From DASWJZ01 sp963814905 (GTDB taxonomy: Bacteria > Pseudomonadota > Alphaproteobacteria > Rhizobiales > Afifellaceae), in NCBI GenBank assembly GCA_963814905.1, contig CAWFEM010000015.1, positions 496,001 through 560,000 of the forward strand: a stretch of DNA of 64,000 nt, in the 5' to 3' direction. Under the pieces are notes generated by a model. The model was given only the letters and a program-made list of their open reading frames with translations. It had not been told where the DNA came from and did no database searches. The translations under genes and the position numbers were made by a program. This document shows, piece after piece, positions 8,868-20,082 of the stretch; within the stretch, counting starts at the first letter, position 1, and the number at the start of each line of letters is the position of its first letter.

Positions 8868-9419
8868 TCAGTAGACGACGTCGGGGTTGCCATCATGGGA
8901 ATTGGGCGGCGGGGCCGCCGGACGGCGCTTCGGCGGCTCAACTGCGACCGGCGCGCGCATACGCCGTTCCACGCGTGGCGGTCGCTGGTTCAGCGCCAGG
9001 ACACGCTCGCGCTCGACGAGGCCGGTAAAGGCCGAGACTTCCAGCGCCACCAGATCGCCGCGCGGATTGACGGCGTCGAGCGAGTAATAATTGCCGTGCG
9101 GGGCCATGACGCCAAACTCGCGATAGCCCGCGTCCTCAAGCGCGTCGAAGACAGCATCGGGGGAGAGGAGCTGAAGCGTCGGCTGCGGCGGCGCGCCATA
9201 ACCCGGCGGCGGCGCGTAATATCCGGGGGCCGGCGCATAATAGCCGGGGGGCGGGGCGTAGTAGCCTGGCGGCGGGCCGTATTCCGGACCGCCGAATTCG
9301 ACCCCCACGCCCCAGGACTGGGCGGCGGCCGGGGCGGCTCCCGCGGCGGCCGCCAGGATCGCAAAGCCACCGATCGCAAAGCCCTGGATCGCGGGCCCAA
9401 GAATCGCGCGCCTCGTCAT
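8868..9419 (-). CDS. Secreted Pro/Tyr-rich repeat protein with PepSY-like C-terminal segment
   Basis: 183 residues from the ATG at 9419, which has a GGGAG site upstream. The N terminus is a signal peptide (TRRAILGPAI to PAAAQ). The mature protein opens with a tandem array of PPPGYYAP units (about four copies, residues 40-75), followed by a globular part, LSPDAVFDALEDAGYREFGVM to GDLVALEVSAFTGLVER, similar in pattern to the PepSY-like segment of the neighbouring small protein. The C terminus is again Pro/Arg-rich. Such proteins are common and uncharacterised in Hyphomicrobiales; an envelope or cell-wall role is only a guess. Confidence 0.7.
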   Translation of the reverse strand: MTRRAILGPAIQGFAIGGFAILAAAAGAAPAAAQSWGVGVEFGGPEYGPPPGYYAPPPGYYAPAPGYYAPPPGYGAPPQPTLQLLSPDAVFDALEDAGYREFGVMAPHGNYYSLDAVNPRGDLVALEVSAFTGLVERERVLALNQRPPRVERRMRAPVAVEPPKRRPAAPPPNSHDGNPDVVY

Positions 9420-9499
9420 CGAATCGTCAGCTCCCGCCGGTTTTTCCGTGTCGCCAGGAGAGCGCGCGAAAGCGCCGGATTTGCGGCGCGCAAAAGGGT

Positions 9500-9528
9500 C
9501 TTGAACGCCAAAACAAGCCTCCCCATCT
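9500..9528 (+). promoter_or_regulatory. Sigma-32 (RpoH) heat-shock promoter for hsp20
   Basis: CTTGAA at 9500-9505 and CCCCATCT at 9521-9528, separated by 15 bases, match the sigma-32 consensus (CTTGAA ... CCCCATNT). The predicted start near 9535 leaves a leader of about 95 nt before hsp20. Confidence 0.8.
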
Positions 9529-9534
9529 TTGATG

Positions 9535-9629
9535 CGCGGATGCCGCAAGGGCCCGCAGGACGGCAGGTTCCGCCGCTATCGGGGGACCGTGAGCCGCCCA
9601 TGCAATTGTCGCTTCAAGGAGGACAGAAA
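9535..9629 (+). promoter_or_regulatory. ROSE-like RNA thermometer leader (candidate)
   Basis: The leader ends in TCGCT-TCA-AGGAGGA (9610-9623 region), where a U(C/U)GCU box lies immediately before the Shine-Dalgarno. That is the diagnostic feature of ROSE elements preceding rhizobial small heat-shock genes. A 5' stem TGCCG/CGGCA near 9541 is also possible. The structure was judged by eye only. Confidence 0.5.
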
Positions 9630-10085
9630 ATGCGCACTTACGACCTTAGCCCCCTTTATCGCTCCACCGTGGGATTCGACCGCCTCTTCGGCCTGCTCGA
9701 TTCCGCCACCAACGGCGAGGCGCAGCCTTATCCGCCCTATAACATCGAGCGGACCGGCGAAAATGCCTACCGGGTAACGATGGCGGTTGCCGGCTTCGGC
9801 GAGGGCGACCTCGACATCCAGGCCAAGGAGAACGTCCTGACGGTGAAGGGCGAGAAGAAGGACGAGAAGGGCGAGAACGGCCGCGAGGTGCTCTATCGCG
9901 GTATCGCGTCGCGCGCCTTCGAGCGCCGCTTCCAGCTTGCCGACCACGTCGAAGTGACCGGCGCGAGCCTGGACAACGGCCTGCTCCATATCGATCTCGT
10001 GCGCGAGATTCCGGAGGCCATGAAGCCCCGCAAGATCGCCATCGGCGACGCCAAGGCGAAGCAGATCGACGCCAAGGCCGCCTGA
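9630..10085 (+). CDS. Small heat-shock protein, Hsp20/IbpA family
   Basis: The 151-residue chaperone has an alpha-crystallin domain from about residue 33 (YPPYNIERTGENAYRVTMAVAGF) through ENVLTVKGEK to the C-terminal strand NGLLHIDLVREIPE, and ends in a short tail with an I-A-I motif (PRKIAIGDA) for oligomer contacts. It binds unfolding proteins in the cytoplasm and hands them to DnaK/ClpB. The start follows a perfect AAGGAGG. The frame is open far upstream to 8895, but that extension is antisense to another gene and is rejected. Upstream lies a consensus sigma-32 promoter and a ROSE-like leader, so heat induction at both transcription and translation is likely. Confidence 0.93.
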   Translation: MRTYDLSPLYRSTVGFDRLFGLLDSATNGEAQPYPPYNIERTGENAYRVTMAVAGFGEGDLDIQAKENVLTVKGEKKDEKGENGREVLYRGIASRAFERRFQLADHVEVTGASLDNGLLHIDLVREIPEAMKPRKIAIGDAKAKQIDAKAA

Positions 10086-10121
10086 CCGGCAAGTTTTTTT
10101 TCGGGACCCTCCAGTCCATTC

Positions 10122-10148
10122 GCGCCCCGGCTCGCCCGGGGCGCTTTT
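10122..10148 (+). terminator. Rho-independent terminator, between hsp20 and threonine aldolase
   Basis: A 9-bp stem GCGCCCCGG / CCGGGGCGC with loop CTCGC is followed by TTTT. It lies 37 bases after the hsp20 stop and directly before the convergent aldolase stop. Confidence 0.8.
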
Positions 10149-10151
10149 CGT

Positions 10152-11192
10152 TTAGCCGAGCGTCTCCAGGAAGAGGTCCACCTCTTCGGCGCGCGTCGCG
10201 AACGACGTGACGAGACGGATCAGCGTCTCCCCCTCGCCAAGCGGCACGGAGCTGTGCGCCCATTCGTGAAAGTTGGCGCCCACGGCGGCGAGCCGTTCCA
10301 CGTGGGGCGTGGCGACCGCCGCGAAGATCTCGTTGCCGCCGGTCGGCCAGGCCTCGTGCGCACGCGACGAACGAGCAATGCCGGCGCGAAGCCGATCGGC
10401 CATGTCGTTGGCGTGGCCGGCGAGCCTCAGCCAGAGCCCGTCGCGGAGATAGGCGTCGAACTGCGCCGCGACGAAGCGCGACTTGGAGAAAAGCTGGCCG
10501 GCGCGCTTGCGCAGGAAGCGCATGTCGGCGGCACGCGCGGGATGGAAGAACACGACCGCCTCCGCCGCGACGCAGCCGTTCTTCGTGGCGCCGAACGAAA
10601 GAATGTCGACGCCTGCCTTCCAGGTCATCTCCGCCGGCGTGGCTTGCAAGCGCGCAAGCGCGTTGGCGAAGCGTGCCCCGTCCATGTGAAGCGGCAAGCC
10701 GCTTGCCTTCGCGACCGCCGCGATCTCGCGGATCGCGTCGAGCGAATAGAGCGTTCCCGCTTCGGTCTGCTGGGTGACGGATATGGCCATGGCCTGGCCC
10801 GGATGCTCAGAGCCCGGCACGAGCTCCGCGACCGCGCGGCGAAGCGCCTCCACGTGGATCCGGCCGTCCACGCCCTCAAGCCCGTGAAGACGCGCACCGC
10901 CGGTCAGGTATTCCACGCCGCCGCATTCGCCGTCCGCCATGTGGCAGTTCTGATGGCAGAGTATGACGCCGCCGGGTCTGTTGACGGCGACCATGGCAAG
11001 GCCATTCGCGGCGGAGCCCGTCGCCACGAAGAAGACCGCGACCTCACGCTCGAAGATTTCGCTAAAGCGCTCCGCGACCGCCTTGTCGATCGCGCTGTCG
11101 CCGTAGGCAGAACCCGTACGCTCCGCCTCCGCGGCGAGCGCCGCCATGATTTCCGGCGCCGCGCCGGCCCAGTTGTCGCTTGCGAATTGCAT
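10152..11192 (-). CDS. ltaE: Low-specificity L-threonine aldolase
   Basis: A 346-residue fold-type I PLP enzyme. The PLP lysine is visible in SFGATKNGCVA, the substrate/PLP region in GSAANGLAM and LHMDGARFANA, and the N terminus starts at the usual FASDNWAGAAPEI with the family substrate loop AYGDSAIDKAV. It cleaves threonine/allothreonine to glycine and acetaldehyde. The length is typical, the start ATG at 11192 is unambiguous and no upstream extension is needed. It is convergent with hsp20 and just downstream of the DoxX gene (49 bases); it may be read through from the bufferin-like operon but is not functionally linked. Confidence 0.92.
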   Translation of the reverse strand: MQFASDNWAGAAPEIMAALAAEAERTGSAYGDSAIDKAVAERFSEIFEREVAVFFVATGSAANGLAMVAVNRPGGVILCHQNCHMADGECGGVEYLTGGARLHGLEGVDGRIHVEALRRAVAELVPGSEHPGQAMAISVTQQTEAGTLYSLDAIREIAAVAKASGLPLHMDGARFANALARLQATPAEMTWKAGVDILSFGATKNGCVAAEAVVFFHPARAADMRFLRKRAGQLFSKSRFVAAQFDAYLRDGLWLRLAGHANDMADRLRAGIARSSRAHEAWPTGGNEIFAAVATPHVERLAAVGANFHEWAHSSVPLGEGETLIRLVTSFATRAEEVDLFLETLG

Positions 11193-11240
11193 GGGCGCTT
11201 CTATTGCCCGTGCGGCGGCGTCAGGGCAAGCGCGCTGGCC

Positions 11241-11738
11241 CTAAGCGCCGGTGAAGCGGGCGATCAGCCGGTCGAGCGAGACGGCGCCGGGCCCGAGCGC
11301 GATCAGCGCCAGCGCCATCGCCGCCCAGGGCAGGTGATAGGTGAGCCAGCCGTCCGGCACGACGAGCTGGATCACCGCGGTCATCGCGAGGATGCCGAGC
11401 GCGGCGAAGCGCGTCGCAAGCCCGAGCACGAGCAGGATCGGGAACACGATCTCGCCGCAGGCGGAGAGAAGCGCCGCGACGCCCGGAAAGGGAAAATCGT
11501 AGGCCGCGCCGAAAATGTGCAGCTTGAACTCGTTGGCGAAGAGATAGGTTGCGCTCGTCGAGAGCGACAGCCCGTCCCACTTGGTGAGGCCGGAGCGGAA
11601 GAAGGGGATCGCGAGCGCGGCCCGAAGGAAAAGCGGCCCGACGATTGCCGCAAGATAGGCGAGCCACCCAATGACCGCACCGGAGCCGTGGCTTTGCGCG
11701 TGTGACGTGACCCGGACATCGGAGCCGAACATGCTCAT
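11241..11738 (-). CDS. DoxX-family membrane protein of the bufferin-like operon
   Basis: A 165-residue inner-membrane protein with four predicted helices (WLAYLAAIVGPLFLRAALAI; PFPGVAALLSACGEIVFPIL; ALGILAMTAVIQLVV; LPWAAMALALIALGP), matching DoxX. The conserved R(A/S)ALAIPFFRSGLTKW segment near helix 1 is characteristic. It starts at 11738, overlapping the stop of the DUF2063 gene (ATGA), so the two are translationally coupled. In DUF692/DUF2063 operons a DoxX protein is the usual last gene, thought to help handle redox or export of the modified peptide. The frame is open far upstream, but that part is antisense-frame sequence of the neighbouring gene. Confidence 0.85.
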   Translation of the reverse strand: MSMFGSDVRVTSHAQSHGSGAVIGWLAYLAAIVGPLFLRAALAIPFFRSGLTKWDGLSLSTSATYLFANEFKLHIFGAAYDFPFPGVAALLSACGEIVFPILLVLGLATRFAALGILAMTAVIQLVVPDGWLTYHLPWAAMALALIALGPGAVSLDRLIARFTGA

Positions 11739-12562
11739 GCCGCCGTGTCCGTATCGTCGATATCGGCGCCGACGAACGCCCCGGCGGAGATGAGCCCCGC
11801 GAGATTGGCCGACAGGTCGAAGGCCGCGCTTTCTTCCAGCGCGGCGTTCGCGGCCTCGCCAAGCGTCACGCCTTCGCCGAGACGGCGCACGAAGGTCGCG
11901 CCGCCGGGCGGCACGAAACGCACTTCGACCGTGGCCGCCGGACGGACGAGCAGGCAATCCTCGCCGCCGGACTTGAGGTCGACCGGCGCGGGAACGCCGC
12001 CGTCGATGTTCATCCGCCAGATCGTCAGCGCCGGATAGTGCGAGGTGACGAGGCGGACGGAGGGATGCAGGCGAAGCCTGAGGTCGGCGATCCGCTCCGG
12101 TGGAATCGCCGCCAGCGTGGCGGCGGGAAGCGGCGCGGCCTCCGGCGCGTGGAAGGATTCTTTCCACGCGCTCTCAATGCGCGCCACGTCGGCGAGATAG
12201 GGAAGCGATGTGGCCGGCGGAAAGCGCTCGACGAAGGCCGCGAAGCCGTTGCCGTATTCAAGCAGCATCGGCGAGCGCGGCGGCTCGGCGACGACATAGG
12301 CCCGCGCCATCGCCAGGAAGAACTCCTCGCCCACGATCCGGGCGACCGCGGGAAAGGTGGTCTTCAGCGATTCCGACAGGCCGACGATGACGTTGTTGCG
12401 GTAGACGGCGAAGCGGCGCGCGCTCGGCAAGCCGTCTGGCCCGACGAGGCCCGGCGGCACCGGAGCGCCGCCGTCAAGCACCGCCGCCGCAAACTCGCTT
12501 TGACGCTCAGCCAGTTGCGACACGCGCGACGCCTCTCTCCTCTGCGCGGGCGGCTTCGGCAA
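11735..12562 (-). CDS. bufC: DUF2063 protein (BufC/MbnC-like RiPP maturation partner)
   Basis: About 275 residues. The N-terminal helical domain shows the DUF2063 pattern: RRFAVYRNNVIVGLSESLKTTFPAV, then VGEEFFLAMARAYV, with LPYLADVARIESAW at the domain end. A C-terminal alpha/beta part (TIWRMNIDG to CLLVRPAATVEVR) follows. DUF2063 proteins form the partner that recruits the precursor leader to the DUF692 enzyme, as shown for methanobactin MbnBC. The start overlaps the end of the DUF692 gene by 56 bases, and a shorter start inside is possible. Position within an A-A-B-C-DoxX operon makes the assignment firm at family level. Confidence 0.88.
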   Translation of the reverse strand: MPKPPAQRREASRVSQLAERQSEFAAAVLDGGAPVPPGLVGPDGLPSARRFAVYRNNVIVGLSESLKTTFPAVARIVGEEFFLAMARAYVVAEPPRSPMLLEYGNGFAAFVERFPPATSLPYLADVARIESAWKESFHAPEAAPLPAATLAAIPPERIADLRLRLHPSVRLVTSHYPALTIWRMNIDGGVPAPVDLKSGGEDCLLVRPAATVEVRFVPPGGATFVRRLGEGVTLGEAANAALEESAAFDLSANLAGLISAGAFVGADIDDTDTAA

Positions 12563-13385
12563 GGACAGCCTCGGCGCGATCCGCCTCCGCCTTCAGGACC
12601 GGCCATTCGGGCACGTCGGCGTCCCATTCCACCAGCGTCGGAAGCGCGCCGGTCAAAGAGATCGTATGCTCGAAGAGACCCCAGACGATCCTGTCGACCT
12701 CGCGGTCGTGCGTGTCGATCAGGAGCGGACGTCCTGCTTCGTCCTCCTCCGGCGCATGCCCGCCGAGATGGATCTCCCGCACATGCGCGAGCGGATAGGC
12801 CTCGATATAGGCGACCGGGTCCCATTCCTGGTTGGTGGAGGAGACATGGACGTTGTTCACGTCGAGAAGAAGCCCGCATCCGGTGCGTTTCGCGATCTCG
12901 GCGATAAAGTCGATCTCCGAATAGGTGCTTTCGGCGAAGGCGAGATAGGTCGACGGATTCTCAAGCAGCATCTGCCGGCCGACCGTCTCCTGCACCTCCT
13001 CGATATGCTCGGAGACGCGCGCCAGCGTCTCCGCCGTATAGGGAACCGGCAGGAGATCGTTCAGATAGGTGGTGTCGTGCGTCGACCAGGCGAGATGCTC
13101 CGAAAAGAGACCGGGCTCGTAGCGCTCGTTGAGGCTCCTGAGCCGCAAGAGGTGCTCGCGGTCGAGCGGCCGGTCGGCGCCGATCGACAACCCGACGCCA
13201 TGCAACGAAAGCGGATAGCGCTCGCGGATCGTGGTCAGGTAGCGGTGCGGCGGGCCGCCCGCGCCCATATAGTTCTCAGCGTGCACCTCGAAGAAGCCGA
13301 GATCGGGTTTGCCTTCGAGGATGTCGCGGTAGTGCTGTGGCTTCAGTCCCACGCCCGCGCGCTGGGGGATCGGCGTCTCAGCCAT
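12507..13385 (-). CDS. bufB: DUF692 multinuclear iron oxygenase (BufB/MbnB-like)
   Basis: 292 residues starting at 13385 after a GGAGG site; a longer frame to 13418 adds 11 non-family residues. The TIM-barrel DUF692 motifs are present: GVGLKPQHYRDI at the start, FEVHAENYMG, LSLHGVGLSIG, SEHLAWSTHD, LLENPSTYL, LLLDVNNVHVSS, EIHLGGHAP and LLIDTHD. The His, Glu, Asp and Asn residues in these strands coordinate the iron cluster. Characterised members convert cysteine in a peptide to an oxazolone/thioamide or thiooxazole. The two DUF2282 genes just upstream would be its substrates. An iron supply and the DUF2063 partner are required in known systems. Confidence 0.92.
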   Translation of the reverse strand: MAETPIPQRAGVGLKPQHYRDILEGKPDLGFFEVHAENYMGAGGPPHRYLTTIRERYPLSLHGVGLSIGADRPLDREHLLRLRSLNERYEPGLFSEHLAWSTHDTTYLNDLLPVPYTAETLARVSEHIEEVQETVGRQMLLENPSTYLAFAESTYSEIDFIAEIAKRTGCGLLLDVNNVHVSSTNQEWDPVAYIEAYPLAHVREIHLGGHAPEEDEAGRPLLIDTHDREVDRIVWGLFEHTISLTGALPTLVEWDADVPEWPVLKAEADRAEAVLAEAARAEERGVARVATG

Positions 13386-13472
13386 TGTGTTTTCCTCCGT
13401 CTCCGCCCCCGTATTCATCCGGCGATGGATGGCGTGAGATTATCGCAATCGCGTGCCCGCGGCGAATGTCGC

Positions 13473-13826
13473 TCAGGCGTAGGGCTCCACGCCTTCGACC
13501 GGCTTCAGCGAATCGAGCGAGGCGCCGGACGGCAGATCGCGCGCCAGTCCCTGGTATTCGCCGTTCGGGAACGACGCGCCCGTACGTCCGCCGGGCAGTT
13601 CCATCGTCTCGCAGGTGCCGGCGGGCACGAGCTTCCAGGCGTTCCCCTGATAGTCGACGGTGGATGTCCCGGCGCAGGACGTGCCCGGCCCCGCAGCGCA
13701 ATCGTTGTGCGCGGCAAGGGCCACGCCGTAGCACTTCACCTGGTCCTGGGCGGCGGCCGGCGCGCTGACGGCGCCAAGCGCGGCCGTCAATGCCACCACC
13801 ATCGCCGCGTTCGTCGAATTCTTCAC
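13473..13826 (-). CDS. bufA2: DUF2282-type bufferin precursor with C-terminal extension (second paralogue)
   Basis: 117 residues from a GTG start at 13826 with a GGGAGC site upstream. The signal peptide (NSTNAAMVVALTAALGAV, cleavage near APAAAQ) is followed by a bufferin-like core with four cysteines at positions 32, 43, 51 and 72 (CYGVALAAHNDC, then SCAG, then PAGTC). After the last Cys there is a 45-residue tail rich in Gly, Pro and acidic residues (ELPGGRTGASFPNGEYQG). The spacing C-x10-C-x7-C-x20-C mirrors that of the first precursor. It is probably modified by the DUF692/DUF2063 pair and exported. Whether the tail is removed is unknown. Confidence 0.8.
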   Translation of the reverse strand: MKNSTNAAMVVALTAALGAVSAPAAAQDQVKCYGVALAAHNDCAAGPGTSCAGTSTVDYQGNAWKLVPAGTCETMELPGGRTGASFPNGEYQGLARDLPSGASLDSLKPVEGVEPYA

Positions 13827-13896
13827 AGTTGCTTGCTCCCCGGGCTTGGAGGCGGCCGACCCAACGGGCCGGCCGCATGATGATCGAGCGATGCGA

Positions 13897-14175
13897 TCAG
13901 GTATCCATCGGCTCCAGGCTGCCCATGTGACCTTCGACGTCCATGTCCTTGCAGGTGCCTTTGGCCACCAGCTTGAACGACTTCGGGTCGTAGTTGACGG
14001 TGGACATGCCCTTGCAGTCGTGAGCGCCGGCCTTGCAGTCGTTCTCGCCCGCCTTGGCGATGCCATAGCACATCTCGGTGTCCTGCGCAGAAGCCGGCGC
14101 CGTGAAGGCGATGCTTCCAAGAGCGGTCGTCAACGCGCCGGCGAGCGCAATTGCGGTGAATTCGCGTGCTTTCAT
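13897..14175 (-). CDS. bufA1: DUF2282 bufferin precursor (first paralogue)
   Basis: A 92-residue protein with a long Sec-type signal peptide (AREFTAIALAGALTTALGS, cleavage near PASAQ) and a DUF2282 core: MCYGIAKAGENDC, then HDCKGMSTVNYDP, then KLVAKGTC. The cysteines are at positions 36, 47, 54 and 75. In DUF2282 bufferins the signal peptide also serves as the leader and core cysteines become thiooxazoles that bind copper in the periplasm. It is the first gene of the operon; its ATG follows a GGAGG site. The leaders of the two precursors differ in sequence, so both being substrates of one enzyme is inference. Confidence 0.88.
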   Translation of the reverse strand: MKAREFTAIALAGALTTALGSIAFTAPASAQDTEMCYGIAKAGENDCKAGAHDCKGMSTVNYDPKSFKLVAKGTCKDMDVEGHMGSLEPMDT

Positions 14176-14676
14176 TCAAACCTCCATCGGGACGGGTCGG
14201 TAGGGCTCTCCCGTCTTCACGCATGAGATCGTGCCGCAGCATCGCGGACAACGGAAAGCAACTGTGCGCGACGTTCGCCGGCGCGCCGCTCAACCGCGCG
14301 TGAGGTGCGCGGAGCGTTCCTTGAGCACGCGTGAAGGGGGAGAGCATGCGTGAAGGAGGCGGACCCACCCGCCGGCAATTTGGGGGGCGACGGGAGCCAG
14401 GCGGGTGGGCCTTGGGCCGGTGTTGCCACAACAGTCCGGCTTGCATCCGATATGAGCCCGGCGCACGTCGAAAGGAAATCAAAGGCTGGTGAATTCACGC
14501 ATTGCGGGCATTCCAGGCGCTCCAACGCCATGATGGACACTCCCCGGCCACGGCTTTAGATTGAAGAGGTCGACCTCTGTCGCGACGCTTTCGCCGGATC
14601 GTCCGGTGCGGAAGCCGTTTCCTCAGATTTCGTCCCCGGGTTGCCCGGGCCGTCTCAGCTTTGCCTGGGGGACAAG
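14176..14676. other. Intergenic region between bufA1 and cspA with inverted repeats
   Basis: About 500 bases without a credible gene. It holds the divergent promoters of the bufferin-like operon (minus) and the cold-shock gene (plus). Visible elements are CCCACCCGCC at 14364-14373 paired with GGCGGGTGGG at 14400-14409, the small palindrome TGTTGCCACAACA at 14421-14433, and two GCGTGAAGG direct repeats near 14330 and 14350. I saw no clear ECF-type promoter. Confidence 0.6.
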
Positions 14677-14892
14677 ATGCCGATCGGAACGGTAAAGTGG
14701 TTCAACATCCGCAAGGGCTACGGGTTCATCGCCCCGGATGAAGGCGGCAAGGACGTCTTCGTTCACATCAGCGCCGTGGAGCGCGCCGGCATGGACGGCC
14801 TGCGCGAAGGTCAGAAGGTCTCGTTTGAGGAACAGACTGACGAGCGCAGCGGCAAGAAATCGGCCGGGAACCTGAAGGCCATCGGCGGCTGA
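14677..14892 (+). CDS. cspA: Cold-shock protein, CspA family
   Basis: A 71-residue single cold-shock domain. RNP1 is visible as KGYGFIAPDEG and RNP2 as VFVHISAVE, with the N-terminal GTVKWFN strand intact. It binds single-stranded nucleic acid and acts as an RNA chaperone in the cytoplasm. The ATG at 14677 is in the normal place. The region upstream is long and GC-rich, as is common for regulated cold-shock leaders, but whether this member is cold-induced cannot be read from the sequence. Confidence 0.93.
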   Translation: MPIGTVKWFNIRKGYGFIAPDEGGKDVFVHISAVERAGMDGLREGQKVSFEEQTDERSGKKSAGNLKAIGG

Positions 14893-14996
14893 TTGCGCGC
14901 GCCGCGCGTCCTTGGCGCCGCGCTCCGTCGCGCTCCGCGGCGCCTCTTTCGTCGTAGCTCGGGGCTTGCCGCCGCGGCGGAAATTTGTCATGGTCG

Positions 14997-15021
14997 AATG
15001 GGACAGTGATACTGTCCCATT
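14997..15021. promoter_or_regulatory. 11-bp perfect inverted repeat upstream of gltB
   Basis: AATGGGACAGT and ACTGTCCCATT flank the trinucleotide GAT. The element lies 105 bases after cspA and 239 before gltB. The symmetric arms suit a dimeric regulator or an RNA hairpin; there is no T-run. The rest of 14893-15259 has no credible gene. Confidence 0.45.
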
Positions 15022-15259
15022 ATTGGGCGTTGCGGCGGCGACCCTCCCGCCTCCGCCGGCGGGCAGGCGCGGAAAGCCAGGCAAGGCGGAGAGGGATGGC
15101 ATGCCGGTTGCAAGATGGCAGGATAGCCATCGACCGGACCAACTTTGATGTCGAATTGCTATGGTCGTGCTGCGCGGCGCCCGCGCAGCCGGTGGGGGCG
15201 ACACCCCAAGAGCTGGGCAGGCCATGAGCTGGGCGGGACCGCCCGAAGGTGAGGGAGCC

Positions 15260-19991
<4,732 letters not shown>

Positions 19992-20082
19992 GGCGGTGCG
20001 CCGCCCGCATGGCGGCGCGCAGGGACGTCCATGAAAATCTTGAAACGTGTTTGCCGCGAGGCCTGGAGTGCGGATCGCTTGA

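Noticed and set aside
8895..9629. N-terminal extension of the hsp20 frame upstream of 9630
   Set aside because: It is antisense to the secreted repeat-protein gene, has no Hsp20 homology, and the AAGGAGG plus ATG at 9630 decide the start.
14912..15227. Small frames between cspA and gltB
   Set aside because: No ribosome-binding sites, no motif, and they overlap each other and a palindrome.
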